Shown piece by piece: positions 1 to 7,167 of a DNA stretch of 31,756 bases (the stretch's first letter is position 1; the number at the start of each line of letters is the position of its first letter). The position numbers were made by a program, and so were the translations under genes. Source of the DNA: Actinomycetales bacterium (GTDB lineage: Bacteria > Actinomycetota > Actinomycetes > Actinomycetales > BWSM-131); contig JASBSH010000349.1 in NCBI GenBank assembly GCA_030149025.1, forward strand, positions 1 through 31,756. The letters are read 5' to 3'. The notes under the pieces are model-generated. The model ran no database searches. It was not told the DNA's origin and saw nothing but the letters and a program-made list of their open reading frames with translations.

Positions 1-74
1 TGCTGTCCCACTGTAGAAGTACTATCGGGCAGCACGAGTGCCACAATCATGCCGACACGCCGGAAGAACCAGCC

Positions 75-440
75 ATGGGGCGAACGACCGCACAACGACT
101 GGCCTCCTACGAACGCCGCTACCGACAGCTCGCCGCCCAAGTCGCAGACATCGGCTACATCCGCTCGGGCAGCCTCGCGCTACGGCACAACAGGTGCGGG
201 AAACCCAACTGCCGATGCCACGCCGACCCGCCCCAACTGCACGGGCCCTACTGGCAATGGACGACCAAGGTCGACGGCAAGACCGTCAACCGCAGGCTCA
301 CCGAGTCCCAGGCCGAGTTGTACGCCGAATGGATCGACAACGACCGGCAACTACAGGCGCTGATCAGCCAGATGCGCGAGGTCGCAGCCAAAGCGACCGA
401 ACTTCGCCTCAACCAAGCGGCCACTGACCCTGAGGTTTAA
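75..440 (+). CDS. DUF6788-type small protein, orphan of a mobile-element setting
   Basis: This 121-residue protein has the core of the DUF6788 family: a basic N-terminal helix, a Cys cluster CGKPNCRC (C41, C46, C48), a GPYW motif near residue 57-60, a short beta segment ending in GKTVNRRL, and a C-terminal helix. The cysteine cluster suggests a metal-binding or nucleic-acid-binding knuckle; no biochemical role is established to my knowledge. From general knowledge, such proteins often sit beside transposase or integrase genes in actinobacteria. No such partner is visible here, but the window begins only 74 bases upstream. The ATG at 75 was chosen because conserved sequence begins soon after it; longer overlapping frames are Arg/Pro-rich shadows. 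Family assignment is fairly secure and function is unknown. Confidence 0.75.
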   Translation: MGRTTAQRLASYERRYRQLAAQVADIGYIRSGSLALRHNRCGKPNCRCHADPPQLHGPYWQWTTKVDGKTVNRRLTESQAELYAEWIDNDRQLQALISQMREVAAKATELRLNQAATDPEV

Positions 441-751
441 TCACAAGCTTAGAACGCTGGATGCCGCTCAGTGTGGTCGACTGATGGATGCCGTGGAGGG
501 CAATGGGCAGGTCGCTGGGCCGACAGCTACCGCCCATCCGCATAGCCCCTGGGACAGCGGGGAGCCCTACGCCGTCGTCATTCCAAGGTTCATCCGGCAG
601 CAGCCCGGCGCGGCAGCGGTAGAAGCACGTCTCCAGGAGTGGGAGCGACTCATCGGAGTCCGCTCCTGAGCGACGCAACGCCACTGGGTCGACCGTCCAG
701 GCGGGCCTCCTGCCGCTGTAGTCCCGTCATCGTGGATGAGCGCAAGGCTAC
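441..751. other. 311-bp stretch without a convincing gene
   Basis: This interval separates the DUF6788 gene from the 3' end of the minus-strand metal ATPase. The best open frame is a 61-residue one at 484-669, listed separately at low confidence. I see no strong hairpin followed by a T-run that would terminate the ATPase operon, no tRNA-like structure, and no clear inverted repeats marking an IS end. Confidence 0.5.
484..669 (+). CDS. doubtful small ORF, 61 aa
   Basis: An ATG-initiated frame of 61 residues. The second half (residues about 27-61) is rather protein-like, with alternating hydrophobics and an amphipathic stretch around VEARLQEWERLIG. The first half is Gly/Pro/His-rich and not convincing. 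No Shine-Dalgarno sequence is obvious upstream of the ATG. I recognise no family. It may be the degraded 3' end of a gene whose 5' part has been lost, which would fit the mobile-element character of the DUF6788 neighbour. Confidence 0.2.
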   Translation: MDAVEGNGQVAGPTATAHPHSPWDSGEPYAVVIPRFIRQQPGAAAVEARLQEWERLIGVRS

Positions 752-3208
752 TTACCGCCGAGGCTGCGCTTGATCGGTGGCCGTGCCGCGACCGACGCTG
801 CCTATGGCCTCGAAGAGCAGGGACGGACGTCCGCCGATGGAGTTGATGAAGATGGTGGTCACCGACAGCGCCATCGCGATCATCGCCCAGACCGGGTAGA
901 CCAGGCCGGTGGTGGCAGCCGGGATACCGATCCCGTTGAACAGGAACGCCAGGGCGACGTTCTGCCGCGTGCGTCGGTAGCTGGAGCGGCTGATCTGCCG
1001 TGCGGTCATCACCGCCCGCAGGTCGTCCCGGACGATGATGATGTCGGCCGATTCGACGGCGATGTCGGTGCCGCTGCCCATAGCGATACCCACGTCCGCC
1101 TGCATCAACGCGGGGGCGTCGTTGATGCCGTCCCCGACCATCGCCACCCGGGTGCCGTCACGTTGCAGCTCTCGGACGATGTCCGCCTTGCCCTCGGGCA
1201 GAACCCCGGCGCGAACATCGGTGATCCCGAGTTCGTCTCCAACGTGCCGGGCGGCGCGCTCGTTGTCGCCGGTGACCAGGACCGGGGTCAGCCCGGCATC
1301 CCGGATCTGGGTCAGCGCCTCCACCGCGTCGGCGCGGATGTCGTCGCCCAGGGCGATCAGGCCGAGCGGTTCCCCATCGGCGGTGACGGCGACGACGGTG
1401 CGGCCGGCGGCCTCCAGCTGGTCCACCCGCGCGGCCAACCGACCGAGGTCCACCCCACGCTCGGTCACGAACCCGGGACGTCCAACGAGGACGTCGCGGC
1501 CGGCGACACGCGCGCTGACCCCGAGGCCGGTGATCGACCTGAAGCGCTCCGCCGCCGGCAGGACCAGGCCGCGGTCGGTCGCGGCGTCGACGATGGCCCG
1601 GGCTAGCGGGTGCTCGGAAGAGGACTCGGCCGCGGCCCCGGTGGCCAGCAGGTCATCCTCACCGGTGACGGCGGCGAGCTCGCGGACGGCGGGGCGCCCC
1701 TCGGTCAGGGTGCCGGTCTTGTCCAGCACGATCCGCCGGACCTGACCGAAGGTCTGGAACGCTTCCCCGGTCCGCATGATGATCCCCAGGTCGGCCGCCT
1801 CCCCGGCGGCCCGCACAATGGCCAGCGGCGCGGCGATGCCCACCGCGCACGGATAGCCCATCACCAGTACGCCGAGGCCGGCGAACACCGCCCGCCGCAC
1901 GTCGGGCTCCCCGGCTGCCAGCCAGGACCCGGCCACCCAGCCGAGCAGCGCCACCGCCGCCACGACGAGGACGGTGGGTGTGTAGATCCGCAGCACACGA
2001 TCGACCAGGTGCAAGATGCCCGGCTTGAGCGCCCGGGCGTCCTCCACATGCCGCACCACCTGGGCCAGGAAGCTGTCGGCGCCAACCCGAGTGGCCTCAA
2101 GCACGAGGGTCCCGGAGAGGTTGATCGACCCGCCGATCACCTCATCCCCCGCCCCGCGCTCGACCGGCACCGGCTCCCCGGTGACCAACGACAGGTCAAC
2201 CGTGGAGCACCCGTCGATCACGCGGCCATCGACCGGGATGCGCTCACCCGGCCGAATCCGGACCAGGTCGCTCACCGCGACCTGCCCGAGCGGCACTTCT
2301 TCCTCGGTGCCGCCGCGGACCAGGCGGGCGGTGTCCGGCTGCAGATCCAGCAGCTTCTTGACCGCCTGGCTGGAGCGGGTCTTGACCAGCAGGGACAACC
2401 ACTCCGAGAAGATGTGATAGTTCGCCACCAGCACGGTCACGGCGAAAAACGGGGCGGTCGGGTAGTCCGGCAACACTCCGCTCAGTCCGATCACCCCGCC
2501 GGCGATGCCGGCGAACGCGCCGACCTCCAGCAGCACGTGCTGGTTCAGAATCCGTCGACGCGCCGCCTGGTAGGCCATCCGCAGGATGTGCGGCGCAACC
2601 CCGAACACCACGGCGACCGCGAGCACGCCGGTGAGCCACCCGGTGGCCGTCTCACCCAGGATCCCCGCCTCGCGGGCGATGTAGGCGACGGCTGCCGGGG
2701 CGATGATCGCCAGGGCGCCGAGCAGCGCCGGGACCCGCCCCGCCGGCCGCAGAATCGCGTAGGAGGTCGGCACCATCAGCACGACCACCGAGGCCGGTAC
2801 CAGCACCGACCACACCCCGGAGACCTCAAGGATCAGCGCGATCGCGGTCAGACTGGCGCCCACCGCCGCCAGCAGCCGCTTGCCCTCTCGGACGAGGTCG
2901 GCCTCCTCCTCCTCGAACGGCCGGAGCTTGCGCGGGTCGTACAGGTCGTAGCCGATGTCGCGCAGCGTGCCGAGGATCTGCTCCGGCCGGATCATCGCGG
3001 GGTCATAGTCGATCAGCGCCTGCTCGTGGGTGAGGCTGACCGCGACCTTGTCCACCCCCGGCTGCCGGCCCAGTGCCTTCTCGATCGTCCCGGTGCACAG
3101 CGAGCAGTGCAGGCCGGCGATCCGGGCCCGGATCCGGGCATGGCCGGCGAGGTGGCTGGGCTCCTCCGCCCACAGCTGCTCGGTTCCGGTATCGAGGGGA
3201 GCGGTCAC
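752..3208 (-). CDS. heavy-metal-translocating P1B-type ATPase with N-terminal HMA domain and YPC motif
   Basis: An 818-residue membrane pump that would use ATP to export a soft metal ion. In order: an HMA domain with C35-S-L-C38; a cluster of hydrophobic helices (about 110-290); the actuator with a TGEP loop; the membrane metal site; the phosphorylation motif DKTGT at D496; and the C-terminal GDGIND hinge followed by two more helices. The intramembrane motif is Y452-P453-C454, where most copper pumps have CPC, so metal choice cannot be read by analogy to CopA. It starts with GTG, which overlaps the stop of the upstream HMA protein gene (GTGA), implying translational coupling. Expression is expected from the MerR-type promoter at 3573-3604. 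Length and motif order are normal for the family, so the gene looks intact. Export of Cu, Zn, Cd or Pb are all possible. Confidence 0.93.
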   Translation of the reverse strand: MTAPLDTGTEQLWAEEPSHLAGHARIRARIAGLHCSLCTGTIEKALGRQPGVDKVAVSLTHEQALIDYDPAMIRPEQILGTLRDIGYDLYDPRKLRPFEEEEADLVREGKRLLAAVGASLTAIALILEVSGVWSVLVPASVVVLMVPTSYAILRPAGRVPALLGALAIIAPAAVAYIAREAGILGETATGWLTGVLAVAVVFGVAPHILRMAYQAARRRILNQHVLLEVGAFAGIAGGVIGLSGVLPDYPTAPFFAVTVLVANYHIFSEWLSLLVKTRSSQAVKKLLDLQPDTARLVRGGTEEEVPLGQVAVSDLVRIRPGERIPVDGRVIDGCSTVDLSLVTGEPVPVERGAGDEVIGGSINLSGTLVLEATRVGADSFLAQVVRHVEDARALKPGILHLVDRVLRIYTPTVLVVAAVALLGWVAGSWLAAGEPDVRRAVFAGLGVLVMGYPCAVGIAAPLAIVRAAGEAADLGIIMRTGEAFQTFGQVRRIVLDKTGTLTEGRPAVRELAAVTGEDDLLATGAAAESSSEHPLARAIVDAATDRGLVLPAAERFRSITGLGVSARVAGRDVLVGRPGFVTERGVDLGRLAARVDQLEAAGRTVVAVTADGEPLGLIALGDDIRADAVEALTQIRDAGLTPVLVTGDNERAARHVGDELGITDVRAGVLPEGKADIVRELQRDGTRVAMVGDGINDAPALMQADVGIAMGSGTDIAVESADIIIVRDDLRAVMTARQISRSSYRRTRQNVALAFLFNGIGIPAATTGLVYPVWAMIAMALSVTTIFINSIGGRPSLLFEAIGSVGRGTATDQAQPRR

Positions 3209-3438
3209 TGCGGCGACACCTCGGCCTCACCGACCACCTCGTAGCCGGCCGTGACGATCCGCTCGACCAACGCCGCGCGGTCCGTGGCCTGCGGGTCGAA
3301 CCGCACCCGCACCTCGCCGGTGCGGTGATCGGCGGTCGCCTCGTGGACTCCGTCCAACCGGTGCAGCACAACGCCGAGGCGCTGCTCACAACCGGTGCAG
3401 CTCATGCCCTCCACCCGCAGGGTCACGGTCTGGTTCAT
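3205..3438 (-). CDS. HMA-domain metallochaperone (CopZ-like)
   Basis: A 77-residue single-domain protein with the ferredoxin-like HMA fold. The metal-binding loop is GMSCTGC, with cysteines at 14 and 17 (MxCxxC). Such proteins carry Cu(I) or another thiophilic ion to the cytosolic domain of a partner P1B ATPase. The partner is the next gene downstream, which starts inside this gene's stop codon. I chose the ATG at 3438 because GAGGTG lies six bases upstream on the minus strand; an in-frame GTG at 3447 would add three residues. A leader of roughly 130 nt separates it from the MerR-type promoter. Confidence 0.9.
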   Translation of the reverse strand: MNQTVTLRVEGMSCTGCEQRLGVVLHRLDGVHEATADHRTGEVRVRFDPQATDRAALVERIVTAGYEVVGEAEVSPQ

Positions 3439-3572
3439 GGTGATCACCTCGCAAGTTCCTTGTCGCGGGACTGGGCGTGCCCGGCGACCGGGCGGACGGT
3501 GTCGTGGATGGTCTGGCGCGGATGCACCTCCAGCTGAGGTCGCGGCAGCTCACCGCATCCCTTATGCCAACC

Positions 3573-3604
3573 ACGGTAGACCTTCCAGTCGACTGGAAGG
3601 TCAA
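3573..3604 (-). promoter_or_regulatory. MerR-type promoter with 20-bp spacer driving the HMA/ATPase operon
   Basis: On the minus strand a -35 box TTGACC (3599-3604) is followed after 20 bp by a -10 box TACCGT (3573-3578). An overlong 19-20 bp spacer is the hallmark of promoters activated by MerR-family proteins, which untwist the DNA to realign the boxes. The spacer is filled by the palindrome listed next. The boxes point towards the HMA gene. Confidence 0.85.
3579..3602. promoter_or_regulatory. perfect 24-bp MerR-family operator
   Basis: The left arm GACCTTCCAGTC and right arm GACTGGAAGGTC are exact reverse complements with no mismatch. The outer ACCTTCC/GGAAGGT arms match those of CueR/HmrR-type copper operators, while the AGTCGACT centre resembles zinc (ZntR-type) operators. 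It lies between the regulator gene and the HMA gene. Confidence 0.88.
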
Positions 3605-3655
3605 GTGTTCCCAACGCGTGGCTTCGCGCCTGCTCGAGGTGGCCGGCGCCGCCGC

Positions 3656-4084
3656 CTAGCTCTGCCCTGGCGCCTCTGCAGCGACCGCCGTCTTCTGCCG
3701 GACGTGCTCGATCAGCCGGCAGGTCCCGCCGACGTCGGGAAGGCGGTCGGCGGCGACTGATAGCTCGGTCAACTGCCGGCGCAGGTCTTGCAGCTCCCGG
3801 ATTCGCCGGTCAATGCTCTCCAGCTGCGCGTCAAGCACGCCCCGTACGTAGGAGCACGGCGCCTCCCCGCGCTCTCTGAATGCGAGGATCTCCCTGACCT
3901 CATCCAGGGTGATGCCAAGGCGCTGAGCGGTGCGGATGAACGTCAACCGGTTCACGTAGGAACCGTCGTAGTCCCGATACCCCGAGCGAGTGCGAACCGG
4001 TTCCGGCAGAAGACCGATCGACTCGTAGTACCGAATGGTCTTCGGATTCACGTCACCAAGACGCGCCAGCTCACCGATCCTCAC
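3656..4084 (-). CDS. MerR-family metal-responsive transcriptional activator
   Basis: A 142-residue regulator. Residues 1-70 form the MerR winged-helix DNA-binding domain (IGELARLGDVNPKTIRYYE, then GLLPEP and GYRDY). A dimerisation helix spans about 80-112. The metal-binding region carries C77 (in APCSYV) and C122 (in GGTCRLIEH), with H127 nearby. In MerR/ZntR/CadR-type sensors a cysteine at the C77 position goes with divalent metals, whereas CueR-type Cu(I) sensors have Ser there. By that rule the protein looks more like a divalent-metal (Zn/Cd/Pb/Hg) sensor than CueR. It starts with GTG, and its 3' end is about 50 bp from the operator it presumably binds. A lone ACCTTCC half-site at 4108-4114, just upstream of the start, could allow weak autoregulation. 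Confidence 0.9.
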   Translation of the reverse strand: MRIGELARLGDVNPKTIRYYESIGLLPEPVRTRSGYRDYDGSYVNRLTFIRTAQRLGITLDEVREILAFRERGEAPCSYVRGVLDAQLESIDRRIRELQDLRRQLTELSVAADRLPDVGGTCRLIEHVRQKTAVAAEAPGQS

Positions 4085-4133
4085 GCATCCGAATCTTACA
4101 GCCGGATGGAAGGTTCGGACTCCACAAGCGCGG

Positions 4134-4156
4134 CGGACGGCGCAGTCGGACGGCGC
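4134..4156. repeat. short direct repeat, two copies of CGGACGGCGC
   Basis: Two identical 10-mers (4134-4143 and 4147-4156) are separated by AGT in the 145-bp gap between the MerR gene start and the poxB stop. The repeat is GC-rich and could be chance or a minor slippage product; no function is inferred. Confidence 0.4.
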
Positions 4157-4229
4157 GGAAACGGCGCTGCCGAGCGTTTGACCTCGGGCTGTGCTTGCGT
4201 CAACGGCAAGCCCTGATGGAGCGAGTCTC

Positions 4230-5957
4230 CTAGAAGAGCTGGCGGTAGTTGGCGCTTGCGAGGTCGAGCAGTTCGTCTCCGCGGCCGGACAGCACGGTGC
4301 GGATCGCGTAGAGGGTGAACCCCTTGACCTGCTCGGCCGTGATCTTAGGTGGGATCGTCAGTTCTTCCCGCTCGGTGAGCACGTCGATGAGGGCCGGGCC
4401 CTTGTGCTCGAAGGCTTCCGCCAGACCGGCGCGAAGGTGCCTGGACTGCTCGACGCGAACGCCCTTGATCCCCATGGCCTCGGCGACGGTGGCGAAGTTC
4501 GGGTTGACCAGGTCGGTGCCGAAGTTGACGAACCCGGCGGCCTTCATCTCGAGCTCGATGAAGTTCAGGGACGCGTTGTTGAAGACGACGATCTTGACCG
4601 GAAGCTGATGCTGGGTCACGGTCATCAGCTCTCCGAGCAGCATGGCGAGTCCGCCGTCCCCGCAGAGCGCGATCACCTGCCGGCCTGGAAAGGCCTTCTG
4701 GGCGCCGATGGCGTGGGGAAGGGCGTTCGCCATGCTGCCGTGGACGAACGAGCCGATGATCCGGCGACCGCCGCCGGTGTGGAGGTATCGCGCGGCGTAG
4801 ACGACGGGGGACCCCACGTCCGGGATGAACACCGCATCGTCCGACGCCAGCTCGTCGACGAGGCGGGCCAGGTACTGAGGGTGGATCGGCCTCTTGCCCT
4901 TGGACGGGGTGGCCAGATCGTCCAAACGGGCACGGGTCTTGGCGTAGTGGTCCCGGGCGTCGTCGAGATGGTCGCGGCTTCGCGCGCCGTCCAAAAGGGG
5001 AAGCAGCGCCCGGGCGGTCTCGCCGACATCACCGACCATCCCGAGATCGACGGGGGTGCGCCGTCCCAACTGCTCGCCCCTGATGTCGACCTGGATGACC
5101 GTGGCGTTCCGCGGGTAGAACTGCTGGTAGGGGAAGTCGGTGCCGAGCATCAGCAGGGTGTCGGAGGCGTCCATCGCCCGATAGCCGGAGGCGAAGCCGA
5201 GCAGGCCGGTCATGCCGACGTCGAACGGGTTGTCGTACTCGATCTGGTCCTTGCCGCGCATCGTGTGGACGATCGGGGCGGCCAGGCGGTCGGCGAGAGC
5301 GATCACCTCGTCGTGTGCACCGGTGACACCGACGCCGGCCAGGATCGTCGTGCGCCGGCCGGCGTTGAGGATCTCAGCGGCCCTGCGCAGCTCGTCGTCT
5401 GACGGCACTACCCGGGGCTGCGTTCGGGGGACGACGACGACGCGTTCGCTCAGGGCCGGTTCGAGTGCCACGTCCCCGGGCAGCACGATGACAGCCACGC
5501 CCCGCTGCTCGATGGCGGTGCGCATGGCGATCTCGAGGACGCGGGGCATCTGCTCGCGATGCGAGACGAGCTCGCTGTAGACGCTGCACTCTCGGAACAG
5601 CTCCTGCGGGTGCGTCTCCTGGAAGTATCCGCTGCCGATCTCGCCGGTCGGAATCTGAGCGGCGATCGCGAGGACGGGAACGCGGCTGCGGGCCGCATCG
5701 AAGAGGCCGTTGATGAGGTGGAGGTTGCCGGGCCCGCAACTGCCGACGCAGACCGCGAGCCGCCCGGTGAGCTCGGCCTCGGCCGTCGCGGCGAAAGCGG
5801 CAGCCTCCTCGTGCCGGGTCAGCACCCACTCGATCGACCCGTCCTTGCGCAGGGCGTCGGTGAAGCCGTTGAGGGAGTCACCGGTGATGCCGTAGACACG
5901 CCTCACGTCGTTCGCCCTCAGCGCGGCGACGATGGTCTGAGCGATCGTGGGGGTCAC
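4230..5957 (-). CDS. poxB: pyruvate dehydrogenase (quinone) / pyruvate oxidase, TPP- and FAD-dependent
   Basis: A 575-residue peripheral membrane flavoenzyme expected to convert pyruvate to acetate and CO2 and pass electrons to membrane quinones. The N-terminal TPP domain contains the catalytic glutamate region RHEEAAAF (around E50). Long stretches such as GSCGPGNLHLINGLFD and GSGYFQETHPQELFREC are nearly identical to E. coli PoxB as I remember it. The C-terminal TPP-binding motif is GDGG with D434, followed by the NN of VVFNN. The last 25 residues (ISGRGDE-like VLSGRGDELLDLASANY) match the lipid-activated membrane-binding tail of PoxB. GTG start with AGGAGG four bases upstream. It is alone in its transcription unit and diverges from the FNR/desaturase operon with 119 bp between starts, so the palindrome array there could influence both sides. 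Confidence 0.93.
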   Translation of the reverse strand: MTPTIAQTIVAALRANDVRRVYGITGDSLNGFTDALRKDGSIEWVLTRHEEAAAFAATAEAELTGRLAVCVGSCGPGNLHLINGLFDAARSRVPVLAIAAQIPTGEIGSGYFQETHPQELFRECSVYSELVSHREQMPRVLEIAMRTAIEQRGVAVIVLPGDVALEPALSERVVVVPRTQPRVVPSDDELRRAAEILNAGRRTTILAGVGVTGAHDEVIALADRLAAPIVHTMRGKDQIEYDNPFDVGMTGLLGFASGYRAMDASDTLLMLGTDFPYQQFYPRNATVIQVDIRGEQLGRRTPVDLGMVGDVGETARALLPLLDGARSRDHLDDARDHYAKTRARLDDLATPSKGKRPIHPQYLARLVDELASDDAVFIPDVGSPVVYAARYLHTGGGRRIIGSFVHGSMANALPHAIGAQKAFPGRQVIALCGDGGLAMLLGELMTVTQHQLPVKIVVFNNASLNFIELEMKAAGFVNFGTDLVNPNFATVAEAMGIKGVRVEQSRHLRAGLAEAFEHKGPALIDVLTEREELTIPPKITAEQVKGFTLYAIRTVLSGRGDELLDLASANYRQLF

Positions 5958-6034
5958 AAGCCCTCCTTGCTTGTCCGGTCAGGCTGCATCCGTTCCTACC
6001 ATCGACGTGGCGGCGGGGCCGGACCATCGTTGGC

Positions 6035-6076
6035 TACGGAGTCGTAGGTTACGCATTCGTAGGTTACGCTGCCGTA
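6035..6076 (+). promoter_or_regulatory. three phased TACG-N4-CGTA palindromes abutting the FNR start codon
   Basis: Three identical-architecture inverted repeats lie at 6035-6046, 6050-6061 and 6065-6076, each TACG-N4-CGTA, with an exact 15-bp period. GGT fills the gaps between them. The last one ends one base before the GTG at 6077. The TACGCT of the third copy (6065-6070) also fits an actinobacterial -10 hexamer for a leaderless transcript starting at the GTG. This is the layout expected of a repressor (for example TetR-like) operator array. The regulator is not identifiable in the window. Confidence 0.75.
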
Positions 6077-7156
6077 GTGACCACCTCCCCGGCCACGCCC
6101 GTCCGAGCCCGGAGCATCGCTGACCGATTGCTGCACGCGATCGCCACACCGCTCGTTCCCGACGACTACCTCGACCTGATCGCCCCGCTGCGATCCGGCG
6201 CCGACCTGCGAGGGCGCGTTGTCGCCGTCCACCCGGAGACGGCTGATGCCACGACCGTGGTGATCAAGCCCGGCCGGTCCTGGCGCGGTCACGTCCCCGG
6301 CCAGTACGTGCGGCTCGGCGTCGACATCGACGGCGTCCGTCATTGGCGCGCCTACTCAGTCACCTCCCCGCACCGATCCGGTGACGGACACGTCTCCATC
6401 ACGGTCAAGGCGATCCCCGACGGTCGCGTCAGCAACCACATCGCTCGGCATCTGCGGCCGGGAACGCTGCTGCACCTGGACCACCCGGCGGGCGATTTCG
6501 TGCTGAACGGGCACCGAGGTCCCACGTTGTTCGTCACCGCCGGTTCCGGCATCACGCCCGTCATGGGGATCCTCCGCAACCACCTGCGCGAGCTCGACGA
6601 CGTTGTGCTCGTGCACTCCGCCCCGGCACCGGACGACGTGATCTTCGGCGCGCAGCTGCGGTCATGGCAGGAGGCAGGGTCGCTCCGGCTCATCGAGCGC
6701 CACACGGACAGCGACGGGATCCTCACCCCGGACGAGCTCGACTCCCTCGTCCCGGACTGGCAACGCCGCGAGGCGTGGCTCTGCGGACCCACCGCGATGC
6801 TCGACGCCTTCGAGGACCACTACGCCGCCGCAGGCCTCGCGGAACGTCTGCACACCGAACGCTTCCGGCCGACGGTGATCACCGCAGGCGAGGGGGGCAC
6901 CGTCAGCTTCGTCCGGTCGGGTACGAAGACCGAGGTGGACGGCGCCACGCCCCTTCTCGACGCCGGCGAGAGCGCCGGCGTCCTCATGCCATCCGGATGC
7001 CGCATGGGCATCTGCTTCGGCTGCGTCGTGCCGTTGAGGGAAGGGGCCGTCCGTGATCTCCGCACCGGAGACCTGACGACCGCGACTCCCGAGGACGACA
7101 TCCGCATCCAGACGTGCATATCGGCCGCCGCCGGCCACTGCGACATCGAGATCTGA
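6077..7156 (+). CDS. ferredoxin reductase with C-terminal 2Fe-2S domain, electron donor to the desaturase (Rv3230c-type)
   Basis: A 359-residue three-domain oxidoreductase. Residues about 45-140 form the FAD-binding domain with RAYS (as in RxYS) and GQYVRLGVDIDG. Residues about 150-260 form the NAD(P)-binding domain with TAGSGITPVMG. The C-terminal plant-type 2Fe-2S domain has C308-x4-C313-x2-C316 and C347. It is expected to pass electrons from NAD(P)H to the desaturase encoded 11 bases downstream, as Rv3230c does for DesA3 in M. tuberculosis. The N-terminal ATPLVPDDYLDLIAPL matches that subfamily, supporting the GTG at 6077 as the true start. No Shine-Dalgarno can exist because the operator array fills the upstream DNA; a leaderless mRNA is likely. 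It forms an operon with the desaturase. Confidence 0.93.
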   Translation: MTTSPATPVRARSIADRLLHAIATPLVPDDYLDLIAPLRSGADLRGRVVAVHPETADATTVVIKPGRSWRGHVPGQYVRLGVDIDGVRHWRAYSVTSPHRSGDGHVSITVKAIPDGRVSNHIARHLRPGTLLHLDHPAGDFVLNGHRGPTLFVTAGSGITPVMGILRNHLRELDDVVLVHSAPAPDDVIFGAQLRSWQEAGSLRLIERHTDSDGILTPDELDSLVPDWQRREAWLCGPTAMLDAFEDHYAAAGLAERLHTERFRPTVITAGEGGTVSFVRSGTKTEVDGATPLLDAGESAGVLMPSGCRMGICFGCVVPLREGAVRDLRTGDLTTATPEDDIRIQTCISAAAGHCDIEI

Positions 7157-7167
7157 GGAAACGGTTG

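Noticed and set aside
1610..3244. Long plus-strand ORF of 544 codons opposite the metal ATPase
   Set aside because: It is the antisense shadow of a clear P1B ATPase gene; its translation is rich in Arg, Gly, His and Pro and lacks any domain.
4108..4114. Second MerR operator upstream of the regulator gene
   Set aside because: Only one ACCTTCC half-site is present; the matching GGAAGGT arm is missing, so it is noted only as possible weak autoregulation.
4191..5402. 403-codon plus-strand ORF opposite poxB
   Set aside because: Antisense shadow created by GC-biased codon positions of poxB; no motif seen.
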